A stretch of 64,000 bases of DNA from contig NW_025401151.1 in assembly GCF_011075055.1 (NCBI RefSeq), forward strand, positions 62,001 through 126,000, read 5' to 3'. The notes below the pieces were generated by a model. That model ran no database searches and was not told the DNA's origin. It saw only the letters and a program-made list of their open reading frames with translations. The DNA comes from Mangifera indica (Eukaryota; Streptophyta; Magnoliopsida; Sapindales; Anacardiaceae). Of this stretch, positions 10,795 to 21,549 are shown in pieces; the first letter of the stretch is position 1; each line of letters begins with the position of its first letter. Both the position numbers and the translations under genes were made by a program.

Positions 10795-12500
10795 TAAAGA
10801 GAAAATGCTAATGTTCTAGGCCGAAAATTTTTCTAGAAATGTTTTCTTCTTTTTTAATTTCATTCTTGTGAATATATATTACAGCAACTAACATAAACTT
10901 TTTGAGTAAAATCAGCTGCTACTCAGTTTGATTTAAGCATAAGAATCAACTGAAAACTAATACATCAAAGCATATATACTAACTCTTGTCAATCTTCCAT
11001 CTAACACACCTAATCTTATCTAGTTGTATGTCATATTGCTTTTAAACAAGCTAAATACAAAAATATCATAACACAAACTCACAAAGCAAAGCACTGTTGC
11101 AGTACCACATCTTCCATGTCAGCCCCTAGTCAACTTCCAGCCAACCTCTTCCTCAGCACTGCTTTCTTCTCTGCACATCACTACAGCCTCCTAGTCGACT
11201 CTTACTTCCAAGAGAGTTCAAGATGAGTCTGCCAGATCATGATGAACGAAAAATCTAATGTTCTTTTTGCATTACAGGTTATTTCATTTTTAGTGTGAAT
11301 TTGCTATGCGATAAGTTAACTTGTATTAGCAATTAATAAGAAATTATAGAATATATACACAAGGATTTGAAGATGAAAATCTGTTTGTGAGTGATATTGG
11401 TTGGTTGTTTCAGCTAAAAATGAGCTGACGATATTGTTAACACTTCATCCTCACAGCACATTCTGAAAGTACAAAAACTTGTTTAGAAAGTAAACACTAC
11501 AATTTTTACACGGTTCAGCTAAGATTAGGACCAAGTCGTACTCAATCAAATCACTAAACAATAATCCCAACTTTCAGATACAAAGATGAAATCAACATAC
11601 AAAGTAAACACTGCCACTTACTAAATTTATTTCCTGACTTTCCTACTGTCAGTAGTTATTGCCTAAATTTGAAATACTATGAACATCCCACTCTATTGTT
11701 CGAGCTCCCCATAAACAATCAAACTAAAATTCCCTGAACTTCTGATCTTTAAATCCCTTCAAGCACTAGTCACAGATTCGTATCCCACAATATGAATAAT
11801 TAAGCTAATCTGCAAGACAAAGACTGGAAAAACAGAGAGGAGATGTATTATCTCACTGCACAGAACAATATGATCTTGACCAAATAGGCTGCTGAAAATT
11901 ATTGACAAAATCAGAGTAAATTAAGGTCTAGAATCTCATAAAAAATGTGAAATTAAATACTCAGCAAGGGTGAGCTAGGGAGTGGCACATCATAACAGTA
12001 CACCTAAACAGCAAACAACAAAATCGAATACAGGCAAAAGTTGCCAATTGTACTTGAATGAAAAATCACTTACAAATGTTCACATAATAATGCAAGTATG
12101 TGCACACGTATAACAAGAAGAAAAATATGTGCACACACAAAACTAAATGAGAACACAAATGTTCATAGTTTGTCAAATACTTACAAAAATAAACAAGAAC
12201 TATACCGGCAAGCTCTTGCATAATTGCCAGGAACAGAAACAGAGGTGCTTATTGAATTGCTGCTAAAATAAAAATCTACCATTAATACAAAAGCTTGAAG
12301 TTTTCTTGGAGACATGAGTATTGCAGCTTACTCTTCAGAGTCTGAGCATAAAAAAAACAAGTCTGAATTCAGTAGTCTTTTATCTAGCTATATTCATTAT
12401 GATAAAGCTGTCAATAGGAAAAAAAAAAAAAAAAAAAAAAGCAGAATCTAGCAATAAGAGGGTTGGAGCACTTACAAAATTGAGGAACAACTTTCAAATG
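10795..12500. repeat. Duplicated 3' flank of RLP-1 (paralogous to 40465-42160)
   Basis: This non-coding block aligns end to end with the block downstream of RLP-2. Shared landmarks include gagaaaatgctaatgtt, atcagctgctactcag, ccagccaacctcttcctc, cacggttcagctaagattag and tctagctatattcattatgat. It ends in a poly-A run (12420-12440) that is longer here than at 42090. Conservation is as strong as in the coding part, so gene and flank were duplicated together or are kept alike by gene conversion. A short subset (about 12150-12420) also occurs without the gene at 38600-38930 and 50930-51250. Confidence 0.85.
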
Positions 12501-15476
12501 CTAATTTGTTCTTCTACGTCCTCTATTCAGCCTTCTCACATTTCTTGGACACTCTCTTTCAATCAACCTCACAAAAAATTGAGGTTTTCCTATTGAGAAC
12601 ACAATGTAAGCAATAGATATGCCAATTACAAATCCAGATCCGTAGCCCATCAAAGCAATTTTCCAATCAAACCAGCTTGAAGCATTGCTTTCTTCTTCGT
12701 CTATCATTGGTGGTGCCTTATCATTGTCACATTTGTTTGACAGTGGTGATCCACACAAGCCCAAATTTCCAATGCAGGAATCATTCTGAAATGTGTCAAA
12801 TTGATTTCCTTGAGGTATGCATCCCACAAGATGGTTGTAAGACAAGTTTAACACTGAAAGAAATGTTAGACTTGTCAATTGGAGAGGAATCTTTCCGATG
12901 AGCTGGTTGGAAGAGAGATCTAATGCTTCAAGTTGTGACAAATTTTTCAATGATAAAGGTATTTTACCAGTTAAGCTATTATGAGACAAGTTGAGTAATC
13001 TAAGTAACTTGAGCTGTCCAAATACCTTTGGGATTTTCCCTTCAAACAGGTTGTTAGAAAGATCTATGCTTGTAAAGATTGATAAAATCTTTTCTATTTG
13101 GGTCTCGACACCTTTTACAAACAACGTTACTGAATAATATGAACCAAAACGTGAGGACATGTAATCGAGTTTGTCAACATCCATGTATACATTCATCATA
13201 GCTTCAAAATTGTTAAAAAAGCTTGCTGGTAAAATACCAGAAAATTGATTGTGAGAGAGGTCCAGTACTCTTAACCGAGGGAAGAGAAATCTTGTGCTGG
13301 AATTGCCAATGGGACCATGAAATTGATTAAATCTGAAAATAAGTACTTCAAGAGATTGAAAGTTTACTAACCAATTCGGAAAGCTATCATTAATCCTGTT
13401 ATTCCCAACATCAAGGGTATCCAAACCTTGGCAATTAACCAAAGAGGATGGTAATGGTCCCTCCAACTGATTGTCTTTAAGCATAAGAGCTGTCACACCA
13501 CATTGATTGGGAAACGTCAGAGATTCTACTCTACCATGGAAGTTGTTCATTGCCAAATTCAAAAACTCGAACTGTGCATTGCTCTTCGCAAGACATGCTG
13601 GAATGTTTCCACTTAAGCCATTATGGGACAAGTCAAGAGATTCAACTTCGCTCATATTACAAAATGATTGAGGGATCACTCCTGTCAGATCATTGTTTGA
13701 AGCTGAGAAGAACGTAAGCCAAGATGGTAGATCCACAAGTTGTCCTCGGAGAAAGTTGGATGAAAGGTCAAGAATTTCAAGGTTGACCATGGATGAAATG
13801 TACCCAACACTGGTAAGTAAATTGTGTGATAGATTTAGGTAAGACAAGTTGGAACAATTTCCAAGCGCTAATTGGGAAATTCGGCCATAGATTGAGTTAT
13901 TGGAAAGGTCTAGATTTAAATTACTTACAGTGCCCAAGAAAATCGGGACTGCAGTTAAGCTACAAGAAGATAAAAGGACTTCATTAAGCTGGGGCAAGAT
14001 GACCTTTCCTGTTATTGACAAAAGCGCATTATATGAAAGATCAATACGCGTCAGATTTTTGAGCTCTGAAAGCATCTCTAACTGCACATTACCACTGAAG
14101 TTATTGTTTGCAAGTGCTAGTTCTGTAAGATCCAAAAGTTGAAAAATCGAATCTGGAATTGGACCATGAATCTCGTTATCACGCAAATCAACTTTACTTA
14201 TTGGACCAGAGTGTTGGAACTGCTCCATCGGACCTGTGAGTTTATTGTGGGAAAGATCTAAACTCACCAAAGATGGCAGAGTAAACAACCATGCTGGTAC
14301 TCTGCCACTTAGAAGATTATTATTTAACTTGACGTCACCTAGATATGGAAGACCGCTTATCTGACTAGGAAATTGACCTTGAAATTGATTATAAGAAAAG
14401 TCCAAGTAAAGAAGTCCATTCACGTTGAATATTGATGTTGGCAACTGACCACTGAAATTATTAACGGAGAGATCTAAAGTCTCTAATTTACTAAGATTAC
14501 CCAAAACATTTGGAAATTTTCCAGAAAAATTGTTGTGTGTAAGAGATAACCAAGTGAGCTGGACACGTTTAGATAATGAAGTTGGGACTTGACCAGTAAA
14601 ACTGTTCCTTGACAAATCCATATAGGTGATTTCTGTAAGGTTTCCGAGTGATGATGGAAGTGACCCTTGGAAATTGCAACTAGAAAGATCTAGTACTTTG
14701 AGAGGACTGCACTTATTAAACTCTGGCAAATTACCTGTGATGTGTTCATTTGCTGACAATATTAGCCGCTGGAGAAATGGAAATAGACAAATTTCATTTG
14801 GAAACTTGCCTTGCATCTGAGTAATCCCAAGACTGAGGGATATCAAAGAAGAAGACAGGTTTACCAAAGAAGCAGTTGAAACAGTAGACATGTCAACATT
14901 GTTAAGATGAAGATATCTTAATTCCGTTAGATTTTGCAAGAGCTTATTGAAACCATGTTGGTCAATGCTTAGGAAACACTTGAAGAGATCAAGTGAAACA
15001 AGATCAGATAGGAGAAACATTTCGGTGGGAACTAGGCCAACCAAACCTGAGTCAGAAAGGTTTAGATGTGTTAACTTGGTGAACTTACCAAAGTTGGGTG
15101 AGATTTGCGATCCATAGAAAGCATTGCACGCTAGATTGAGCTTCTGGAGATGGTGGAGGAGGAAGAGGCTGCTATTTTCTTGGAGAGAGCCAGCAAGGCT
15201 ACTCAAACTAAGGTCAAGACCAATCACATGTCCAGTGAATGTATCACAAGTGACACCATCCCACAAACAACAATCACTACCTTCTTTCCAGGACTCTGTC
15301 TTAGGATACCCATCGCAAAACCCAAAAACATCTTCATAAAGGGAAAATGTGTTCTTGAAATGAAGTAGAGCAACACTTTGTTCAGGGGAGCAGAGTATCG
15401 GTGATGGAGAAAAGGATGAACAAACAACTTGAAGATGCAAGATGAAGAAGAAGAAGAAGAAGAATAACACCTGCAT
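12501..15476 (-). CDS. RLP-1, receptor-like protein with extracellular LRRs (Cf-9/RLP type)
   Basis: One uninterrupted frame encodes 991 residues if translation starts at the second methionine (15476). That start is chosen because it opens directly onto a hydrophobic signal peptide (MQVLFFFFFFFILHLQVVCS); the 30 upstream in-frame residues would spoil it. Order: signal peptide 1-20; LRR N-terminal cap with CSPEQSVALLHF and the SDCCLWDGVTC cysteines (69, 70, 77); a long run of ~24-residue LRRs of the LxxLxLSxNxFxGxIP type; the non-LRR island ending YYSVTLFVKGVETQ; four more LRRs; a C-cap with LCGSPLSNKC; an acidic DEEESNASS segment; a membrane helix (about 940-962); and a 29-residue basic tail (RRLNRGRRRTN). 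There is no kinase. Known members sit in the plasma membrane and pair with SOBIR1-type kinases to sense pathogen or damage signals; the ligand here is unknown. Compared with RLP-2 it lacks one whole LRR. Confidence 0.95.
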   Translation of the reverse strand: MQVLFFFFFFFILHLQVVCSSFSPSPILCSPEQSVALLHFKNTFSLYEDVFGFCDGYPKTESWKEGSDCCLWDGVTCDTFTGHVIGLDLSLSSLAGSLQENSSLFLLHHLQKLNLACNAFYGSQISPNFGKFTKLTHLNLSDSGLVGLVPTEMFLLSDLVSLDLFKCFLSIDQHGFNKLLQNLTELRYLHLNNVDMSTVSTASLVNLSSSLISLSLGITQMQGKFPNEICLFPFLQRLILSANEHITGNLPEFNKCSPLKVLDLSSCNFQGSLPSSLGNLTEITYMDLSRNSFTGQVPTSLSKRVQLTWLSLTHNNFSGKFPNVLGNLSKLETLDLSVNNFSGQLPTSIFNVNGLLYLDFSYNQFQGQFPSQISGLPYLGDVKLNNNLLSGRVPAWLFTLPSLVSLDLSHNKLTGPMEQFQHSGPISKVDLRDNEIHGPIPDSIFQLLDLTELALANNNFSGNVQLEMLSELKNLTRIDLSYNALLSITGKVILPQLNEVLLSSCSLTAVPIFLGTVSNLNLDLSNNSIYGRISQLALGNCSNLSYLNLSHNLLTSVGYISSMVNLEILDLSSNFLRGQLVDLPSWLTFFSASNNDLTGVIPQSFCNMSEVESLDLSHNGLSGNIPACLAKSNAQFEFLNLAMNNFHGRVESLTFPNQCGVTALMLKDNQLEGPLPSSLVNCQGLDTLDVGNNRINDSFPNWLVNFQSLEVLIFRFNQFHGPIGNSSTRFLFPRLRVLDLSHNQFSGILPASFFNNFEAMMNVYMDVDKLDYMSSRFGSYYSVTLFVKGVETQIEKILSIFTSIDLSNNLFEGKIPKVFGQLKLLRLLNLSHNSLTGKIPLSLKNLSQLEALDLSSNQLIGKIPLQLTSLTFLSVLNLSYNHLVGCIPQGNQFDTFQNDSCIGNLGLCGSPLSNKCDNDKAPPMIDEEESNASSWFDWKIALMGYGSGFVIGISIAYIVFSIGKPQFFVRLIERECPRNVRRLNRGRRRTN

Positions 15477-15547
15477 CTTTTTTCTTTTAAAGAAACAGAA
15501 GAAAAAGAAATTGCTGATGGGAAAAAGAAATGAACATTTTATATATG

Positions 15548-15620
15548 TATACACACACACACACACGCTTTTATATATATATATATATATAATTTTTAAT
15601 TATTTATGTATATATATATA
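15548..15620. repeat. AC/TA microsatellite in the RLP-1 5' leader
   Basis: A run of ac dinucleotides (about 15552-15566) is followed by at/ta dinucleotide runs up to 15620. It lies between the TATA box and the start codon, so length changes would alter the leader. RLP-2 has only a short ac run at the same place (45299-45310). Confidence 0.8.
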
Positions 15621-15627
15621 CACTTTT

Positions 15628-15639
15628 CCTTTTTATACA
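15628..15639 (-). promoter_or_regulatory. TATA box of RLP-1
   Basis: On the minus strand the sequence reads tgtataaaaagg, a good plant TATA box, about 155 bases upstream of the chosen start codon. The same string lies upstream of RLP-2 (45341-45351), and the two promoters diverge just beyond it. Confidence 0.65.
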
Positions 15640-15645
15640 ATTAAA

Positions 15646-16278
15646 GTTCAAACCCCAGGAACACGTGAAGAATTTAATAGCTCTCGTGAGTGAGACTTTT
15701 CTCAATATAGGAAATTTCCAAAAAGCTAAATGAGCTTCACTTTGTCCATTGTTTGTCCAATCAATTTCCCAACCTTCTTTAGTAATGTACTAAGTTTCAC
15801 CATGTCTACCCATTTGCTGGCCCTACTAAATTTAAGTAGACTAAGATTTTCAATTCCATGGAAAATAAATGAACCGAAGTTTTCCCACTACAAGATTGAA
15901 GTGAAATTAAATGTTCAAAATCTCAAAACATAAGATAGCAGAAAAAAAAATTAGATGGCTGGCATGAAGTAGTAGGAATTTAGATGACTTTTTGTTTACA
16001 ATTTATTCTGCTTTTAAGAACTTCATAATTGTACTAAATAACTTTGGTTGTTCAGGTTTACGTTTAAAGTTTTAAACTTTGAGATTGGTTTATTTTCCTC
16101 AGAATTTCAACTATTTGTTCATTTTTATTTAATTGAGTTTATTCTACGATAAAAAAGATTTAAAATTTTCTGTTTATAATAAGAAGAATGATTTAGTTTT
16201 ACTAGCTTTCTAGGCAGGAATCTTCTAACTTATCTTTGGGGAGAGGTTTTACATTTATTGAAATAATTTTTCTTTTTA
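15646..16278. repeat. RLP-1 upstream block, paralogous to 31326-31930
   Basis: This non-coding stretch aligns with 31326-31930, sharing gaatttaatagctctc, gtgagacttttctcaa, ttcaattccatggaaaat, gatggctggcatgaagtag and tcttctaacttatctttgg. The match stops abruptly at 16278, where the 10.4-kb MULE begins, and resumes at 26648. The open frame at 15730-15933 inside it is not conserved as a protein. Confidence 0.85.
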
Positions 16279-16294
16279 GGGAAATTTTAAAAAT

Positions 16295-16370
16295 AAGCCA
16301 AAATGCCCTCACATTAAGCCAAAATGCCCAAAATCACTATTTCCAAGCCAAAATGCCCAAAATCACTGTT
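16295..16370. repeat. Subterminal repeats at the MULE left end
   Basis: The 14-mer aagccaaaatgccc occurs three times (starting 16295, 16316 and 16345), twice followed by aaaatcact. A related inverted phrase (gggcatttttgctt, about 26570-26583) sits near the right end. Short repeats close to the ends are often transposase binding sites; that role here is inference. Confidence 0.6.
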
Positions 16371-16603
16371 CCAAAAAAAAAAGCCTATGACTTTTTTTAA
16401 ATACCGAAATTGCCCTTTCCCTCATATTTATATAACTTTTCCACTCACTATAGGGGTTTTAAGGCAATTTTAGATAAATATGGAGGGTTTTTAGATAGTT
16501 TACACTATAAAAGATTTTGATATATATTTATTTATTTAAAACTTTTTCTAAAATGACAAAATTACCCCTCCCTTCATTTATATAACTCTCCTCACTCACT
16601 ATA

Positions 16604-19600
16604 GGGTTAAATGTAATTTAGGATAAATATGGGGGGTTTTTAGATATTTTACATTATAAAGGCATTTTCATATTTATTTATATATTTTATTACTTTTTCT
16701 AAAATGTCAAAAATACCCTTCCCCTCATCTATATAAACTCTCCTCACTCATTTTATTTCCACACACTTCTCATATCACTCAAACATTCACTCTCATTTTC
16801 ATTTTTTTTCAACATCAATTAGTAGGGATTCGTTCGGACGAAGGAAGTTCGTATTTCTGAATTCGACTCGAAAAAATACTATTCATCAAAAAAAGGTATT
16901 TATGTCAATCTTATCCTAAAACTTCATTTTATTTGTTAAGTATAGTTTTTATGTCGTAATATGGGGGTTAAATGCAATATGTGACAAGTATTGGGGGTTA
17001 AATGTAATTTAGGATAAATATGGGAGGTTTTCGGATATTTTACATTGTAAAGGCATTTTCATATTTATTTATATATTTTATTACTTTTTCTAAAATGTCA
17101 AAAATACCATTCCCCTCATCTATATAAACCCTCCTCACTCATTTTATTTCCACACACTTCTCATATCACTCAAACACTCACTCTCATTTTCATTTTTTTT
17201 CAACATCAATTAGTAGGGATTCGTTCGGACGAAGGAAGTTCGTATTTCTGAATTCGACTTGAAAAAATACTATTCATCAAAAAAAGGTATTTATGTCAAT
17301 CTTATCCTAAAACTTCATTTTATTTGTTAAGTATAGTTTTTATGTCGTAATATGGGGGTTAAATGCAATATGTGACAAGTATTGGGGGTTAAATGTAATT
17401 TAGGATAAATATGGGAGGTTTTCGGATATTTTACATTGTAAAGGCATTTTCATATTTATTTATATATTTTATTACTTTTTCTAAAATGTCAAAAATACCA
17501 TTCCCCTCATCTATATAAACCCTCCTCACTCATTTTATTTCCACACACTTCTCATATCACTCAAACACTCACTCTCATTTTCATTTTTTTTCAACATCAA
17601 TTAGTAGGGATTCGTTCGGACGAAGGAAGTTCGTATTTTTGAATTCGACTCGAAAAAATACTATTCATCAAAAAAAGGTATTTATGTCAATCTTATCCTA
17701 AAACTTCATTTTATTTGTTAAGTATAGTTTTTATGTCGTAATATGGGGGTTAAATGCAATATGTGACAAGTATTGGGGGTTAAATGTAATTTAGGATAAA
17801 TATGGGAGGTTTTCGGATATTTTATATTGTAAAGGCATTTTCATATTTATTTATATATTTTATTACTTTTTCTAAAATGTCAAAAATACCCTTCCCCTCA
17901 TCTATATAAACCCTCCTCACTCATTTTATTTCCACACACTTCTCATATCACTCAAACACTCACTCTCATTTTCATTTTTTTTCAACATCAATTAGTAGGG
18001 ATTCGTTCGGACGAAAGAAGTTCGTATTTCTGAATTCGACTCGAAAAAATACTATTCATCAAAAAAAGGTATTTATGTCAATCTTATCCTAAAACTTCAT
18101 TTTATTTGTTAAGTATAGTTTTTATGTCGTAATATGGGGGTTAAATGCAATATGTGACAAGTATTGGGGGTTAAATGTAATTTAAGATAAATATGGGAGG
18201 TTTTCGGATATTTTACATTGTAAAGGCATTTTCATATTTATTTATATATTTTATTACTTTTTCTAAAATGTCAAAAATACCCTTCCCCTCATCTATATAA
18301 ACCCTCCTCACTCATTTTATTTCCACACACTTCTCATATCACTCAAACACTCACTCTCATTTTCATTTTTTTTCAACATCAATTAGTAGGGATTCGTTCG
18401 GACGAAGGAAGTTCGTATTTCTGAATTCGACTCGAAAAAATACTATTCATCAAAAAAAGGTATTTATGTCAATCTTATCCTAAAACTTCATTTTATTTGT
18501 TAAGTATAGTTTTTATGTCGTAATATGGGGGTTAAATGCAATATGTGACAAGTATTGGGGGTTAAATGTAATTTAGGATAAATATGAGAGGTTTTCGGAT
18601 ATTTTACATTGTAAAGGCATTTTAATATTTATTTATATATTTTATTACTTTTTCTAAAATGTCAAAAATACCCTTCCCCTCATCTATATAAACCCTCCTC
18701 ACTCATTTTATTTCCACACACTTATATCACTCAAACACTCACTCTTATTTTCATTTTTTTTCAACATCAATTAGTAGGGATTCGTTCGGACGAAGGAAGT
18801 TCATATTTCTGAATTCGACTCGAAAAAATACTATTCATCAAAAAAAGGTATTTATGTCAATCTTATCATAAAACTTCATTTTATTTGTTAAGTATAGTTT
18901 TTATGTCGTAATATAGGGGTTAAATGCAATATGTGACAGGTATTGGGGGTTAAATGTAATTTAGGATAAAAATGGGGGGTTTTTGGATATTTTACATTGT
19001 AAAGGCATTTTAATATTTATTTATATATTTTATTACTTTTTCTAAAATGTCAAAAATACCCTTCCCCTCATCTATATAAACCCTCCTCACTCATTTTATT
19101 TCCACACACTTATATCACTCAAACACTCACTCTTATTTTCATTTTTTTTCAACATCAATTAGTAGGGATTCGTTCGGACGAAGGAAGTTCGTATTTTTGA
19201 ATTCGACTCGAAAAAATACTATTCATCAAAAAAAGGTATTTATGTCAATCTTATCCTAAAACTTCATTTTATTTGTTAAGTATAGTTTTTATGTCGTAAT
19301 ATAGGGGTTAAATGCAATATGTGACAAGTATTGGGGGTTAAATGTAATTTAGGATAAAAATGGGGGGTTTTTGGATATTTTACATTGTAAAGGCATTTTC
19401 ATATTTATTTATATATTTTTATTACTTTTTCTAAAATGTCAAAAATACCCTTCCCCTCATCTATATAAACCCTCCTTACTCATTTTATTTTCACACACTT
19501 CTCATATCACTCAAACACTCACTCTCATTTTCATTTTTTTTGTTAACATCAATTAGTAGGGATTCGTTCGGACGAAGGAAGTTCGTATTTCTGAATTTGA

Positions 19601-19745
19601 TTCAAAAAATACTATTCATCAAAAAAAGGTATTTATGTCAATCTTACCCTAAAACTTCATTTTATTTGTTAAGTAAAGTTTTTATGTCATTGCAATGGGG
19701 TTAAATGTAATATTTGACAAGTATGGGGGGTTAAAATAATTTAGG
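16604..19745 (+). repeat. Eight tandem copies of a ~391-bp promoter plus first-exon module
   Basis: The anchor cgttcggacgaa occurs at 16831, 17222, 17613, 18004, 18395, 18783, 19171 and 19565, giving spacings of 391, 391, 391, 391, 388, 388 and 394. Copies are nearly identical. Each has, in order, a TATA box after cccctcatc, a CA-rich stretch (acacacttctcatatcactc) suited to a transcription start, about 130 bases without any ATG, and a splice-donor-like end (aaaaaaag|gtatttatg). Just upstream (about 16430-16600) are shorter diverged pieces of the same unit without the exon part. The array points toward the transposase gene. I infer multiplied alternative promoters and 5'-UTR exons. Confidence 0.93.
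16730..16737 (+). promoter_or_regulatory. Repeated TATA box, first of eight
   Basis: The string tatataaa appears at 16730, 17121, 17512, 17903, 18294, 18685, 19073 and 19462, once per repeat unit and always in the context ccctcatctatataaac. In every unit the donor-like aaaaaaag|gtattt lies about 165 bases downstream. Confidence 0.6.
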
Positions 19746-20550
19746 ATAAATATAGGGGGTTTTTGGATATTTTACATTGCTATGGGGGTTTTAGATATTT
19801 TACAATATATATAGGATTTATATAACATGTTAAAAATATATAGGGATTGCTTTGATACAAGACGACATACAAGGGTGTCAAATGAAATGTTATTAAAATT
19901 AGGACGTATTTTCATATTAAACATTGTAGGCGCATTATAATTAAAATTATAGGTTTTTTCGAGTTTCACCGCTTTAGGATATATCAATGCACATTTTTCT
20001 TATTTCTGAAGAATTTTTCGATTGTTGTCATTCTATGGTATTTCAACTTTTAGGATTCAAATTTCAGTTTTGTTTTTTCGAATTTCAGTGTTTTAGCATA
20101 TATCAACTCGTATTTTTCAGATTTTTTTAGAATTGTTCGATTAATATCATTCTAGGGTATTTCAATTTTTAGAATTCGAATTTAAGCTCAGTTTTTTTTT
20201 AAATTATCGTTTTAGGATATATCCACTAGTATTTTTCAGATTTCTGCAGAAATTATTTATTATTGACATTTTAAAGTAATTCAAAGTATAGAATTTGAAT
20301 ATCTATTTCAAAGTATAGATATTATAAAAACGTTTTAAATAGAACGTTATAAACAGATAGATGCATTTTGATATAAGATAACATACGAAAGTGTTATATA
20401 AATTGTTAAATAATTATAGGGGGATAAATAACATATTAGAAAAATATGAGGTGTTTTTTTTAATTATTAATAATTGTACGGCTGATTTACATAGTTATTA
20501 TTGATTTTTTTTTATACCTGAATAATTATATTCAAAAACTTGTCATTGCA
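19746..20550 (+). repeat. First intron of the MULE transposase gene, with three ~120-bp repeats
   Basis: From about 19960 to 20330 a unit recurs at ~119-base steps. Each copy has a tttaggatatatca phrase (near 19974, 20092 and 20212), then gtatttttcagattt, then a phrase like ggtatttcaacttttag. Read in reverse complement, this is the unit that forms the thirteen-copy array at 23640-25140. The intron would run from the last donor (19629) to the acceptor cattgcag at 20551. The remainder is AT-rich and non-coding. Confidence 0.7.
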
Positions 20551-20565
20551 GGATTGATATTTAAA

Positions 20566-21549
20566 ATGGAGGGTTATGCATTGGTTCGTTACCAAGGAGA
20601 ATGGATTCAAGGTCGCAACAACACAATGAAATATGTTGGAGGAGCCAAACAATTGATTAAAATCCCTTATGGAACAACATTCGAGGGATTTATTGAGCTT
20701 TTGACGGAGTATTGCAGTATTGATCCAATGAAAAACTACATTCAAGTATCAATGAAGCCAAGAAAAATTGAGCTCGACTGTCCCATCCAGATCCAAAATG
20801 ATGAAGATGTGCAAGGTCTTCTTGATATGTCCCAGTACTTTCAGGAATGTATTCCTGTTTTTGTTACATGTACCCCAATTGAAGGGCAGAAGGAAGAAGA
20901 TGAAGATGAAGATGAAGATGAGGATGAAGATGAAGATGAGGATGAAGATGAAAAAGAAAGCAGTTGGGTCAAAAAAGAATACGATTTGGAAAAGTTGATT
21001 GATTTCAGTAATGACCCATTATATATTGCAAACTCATGGGCTCATGGAGAAAAAGATATAGTTCCCTATTGGGGTGATTTCGATGGAAACGATATGCCCG
21101 ACATTCCTTCAGACGATGTAGAGCCTGAGTATATGACATCAGTAACCGAGGGTATAGATAGTTTACGGCTTGAAGATCCTACTTCAGGTGGTGAAAATTA
21201 TTCTGGGCCGTTTTTTGACAATGTCCCCACTGATCCATTTAGGTGGCTTCCTGATTTTCCTCCACAACCATCAGCATCATCAAGTGGTTCCAGATCAATC
21301 CGAGAGGAGAATGGGGTCAAGATTGGTGATATTTTTCATAGTAAAGTCCAATTGATTGACGCCATGAGACAATTCGCCTTACTAAAAGGATTTCAATTTG
21401 GTGTTAAAAAGTCTGACAAGAAACGGTGGGAAATTAAATGCAAGGCTGAAAATTGTAAGTGGTATATACATGCAACCAAGTCCACTGTCGGTGATGTGTG
21501 GGGGATCAACTCTATAATTTTTATACCTCCAGTGGATGATCTAAAATGA
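20566..21549 (+). CDS. MULE transposase, N-terminal part only (PB1-like + zinc-binding domain)
   Basis: Start chosen at ATGGAGGGTTAT (20566), the first ATG after the splice acceptor cattgcag; 327 residues. Residues 1-110 resemble the PB1-like N-terminal domain of plant MuDR-type proteins (MEGYALVRYQGEW, IKIPYGTTFEGFIELL). A run of alternating E and D follows (coded at about 20896-20960). From ~245 comes the transposase DNA-binding zinc domain (GDIFHSKVQLIDAMRQFAL, KSDKKRWEIKCKAENCKWYI; C292 and C297). After about residue 314 the homology stops: the tail INSIIFIPPVDDLK does not continue the domain and a stop follows. The MULE catalytic DDE core and SWIM finger, normally several hundred more residues, are missing. 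It could still bind DNA but cannot cut it; repression of related elements is speculation. Confidence 0.85.
   Translation: MEGYALVRYQGEWIQGRNNTMKYVGGAKQLIKIPYGTTFEGFIELLTEYCSIDPMKNYIQVSMKPRKIELDCPIQIQNDEDVQGLLDMSQYFQECIPVFVTCTPIEGQKEEDEDEDEDEDEDEDEDEDEKESSWVKKEYDLEKLIDFSNDPLYIANSWAHGEKDIVPYWGDFDGNDMPDIPSDDVEPEYMTSVTEGIDSLRLEDPTSGGENYSGPFFDNVPTDPFRWLPDFPPQPSASSSGSRSIREENGVKIGDIFHSKVQLIDAMRQFALLKGFQFGVKKSDKKRWEIKCKAENCKWYIHATKSTVGDVWGINSIIFIPPVDDLK

Noticed and set aside
12677..15433. Plus-strand open frames overlapping RLP-1 (and the equivalent set over RLP-2 at 42341-45122)
   Set aside because: They lie antisense inside an intact LRR gene. The repetitive LRR codons produce similar open antisense frames in both copies, with no motif of their own.
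15477..15566. N-terminal extension of RLP-1 (and 45228-45332 of RLP-2)
   Set aside because: Using the upstream ATG would place about 30 residues ahead of the signal peptide; in RLP-1 the extension is partly coded by a microsatellite and is not conserved in length.
16604..19745. Centromeric or other satellite DNA
   Set aside because: Only eight copies, bounded inside a transposon, with promoter and splice features in each unit and a clear direction toward one gene.
20768..20998. Open frame rich in Lys and Met
   Set aside because: It is the out-of-frame reading of the GAT/GAA repeat that encodes the acidic stretch of the transposase.
21512..21549. Tail of the transposase fragment as a Ulp1-type motif
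   Set aside because: IFIPPVDDLK superficially resembles a protease strand motif, but it is on the wrong strand relative to the DUF1985 gene, very short, and lies at the deletion junction.
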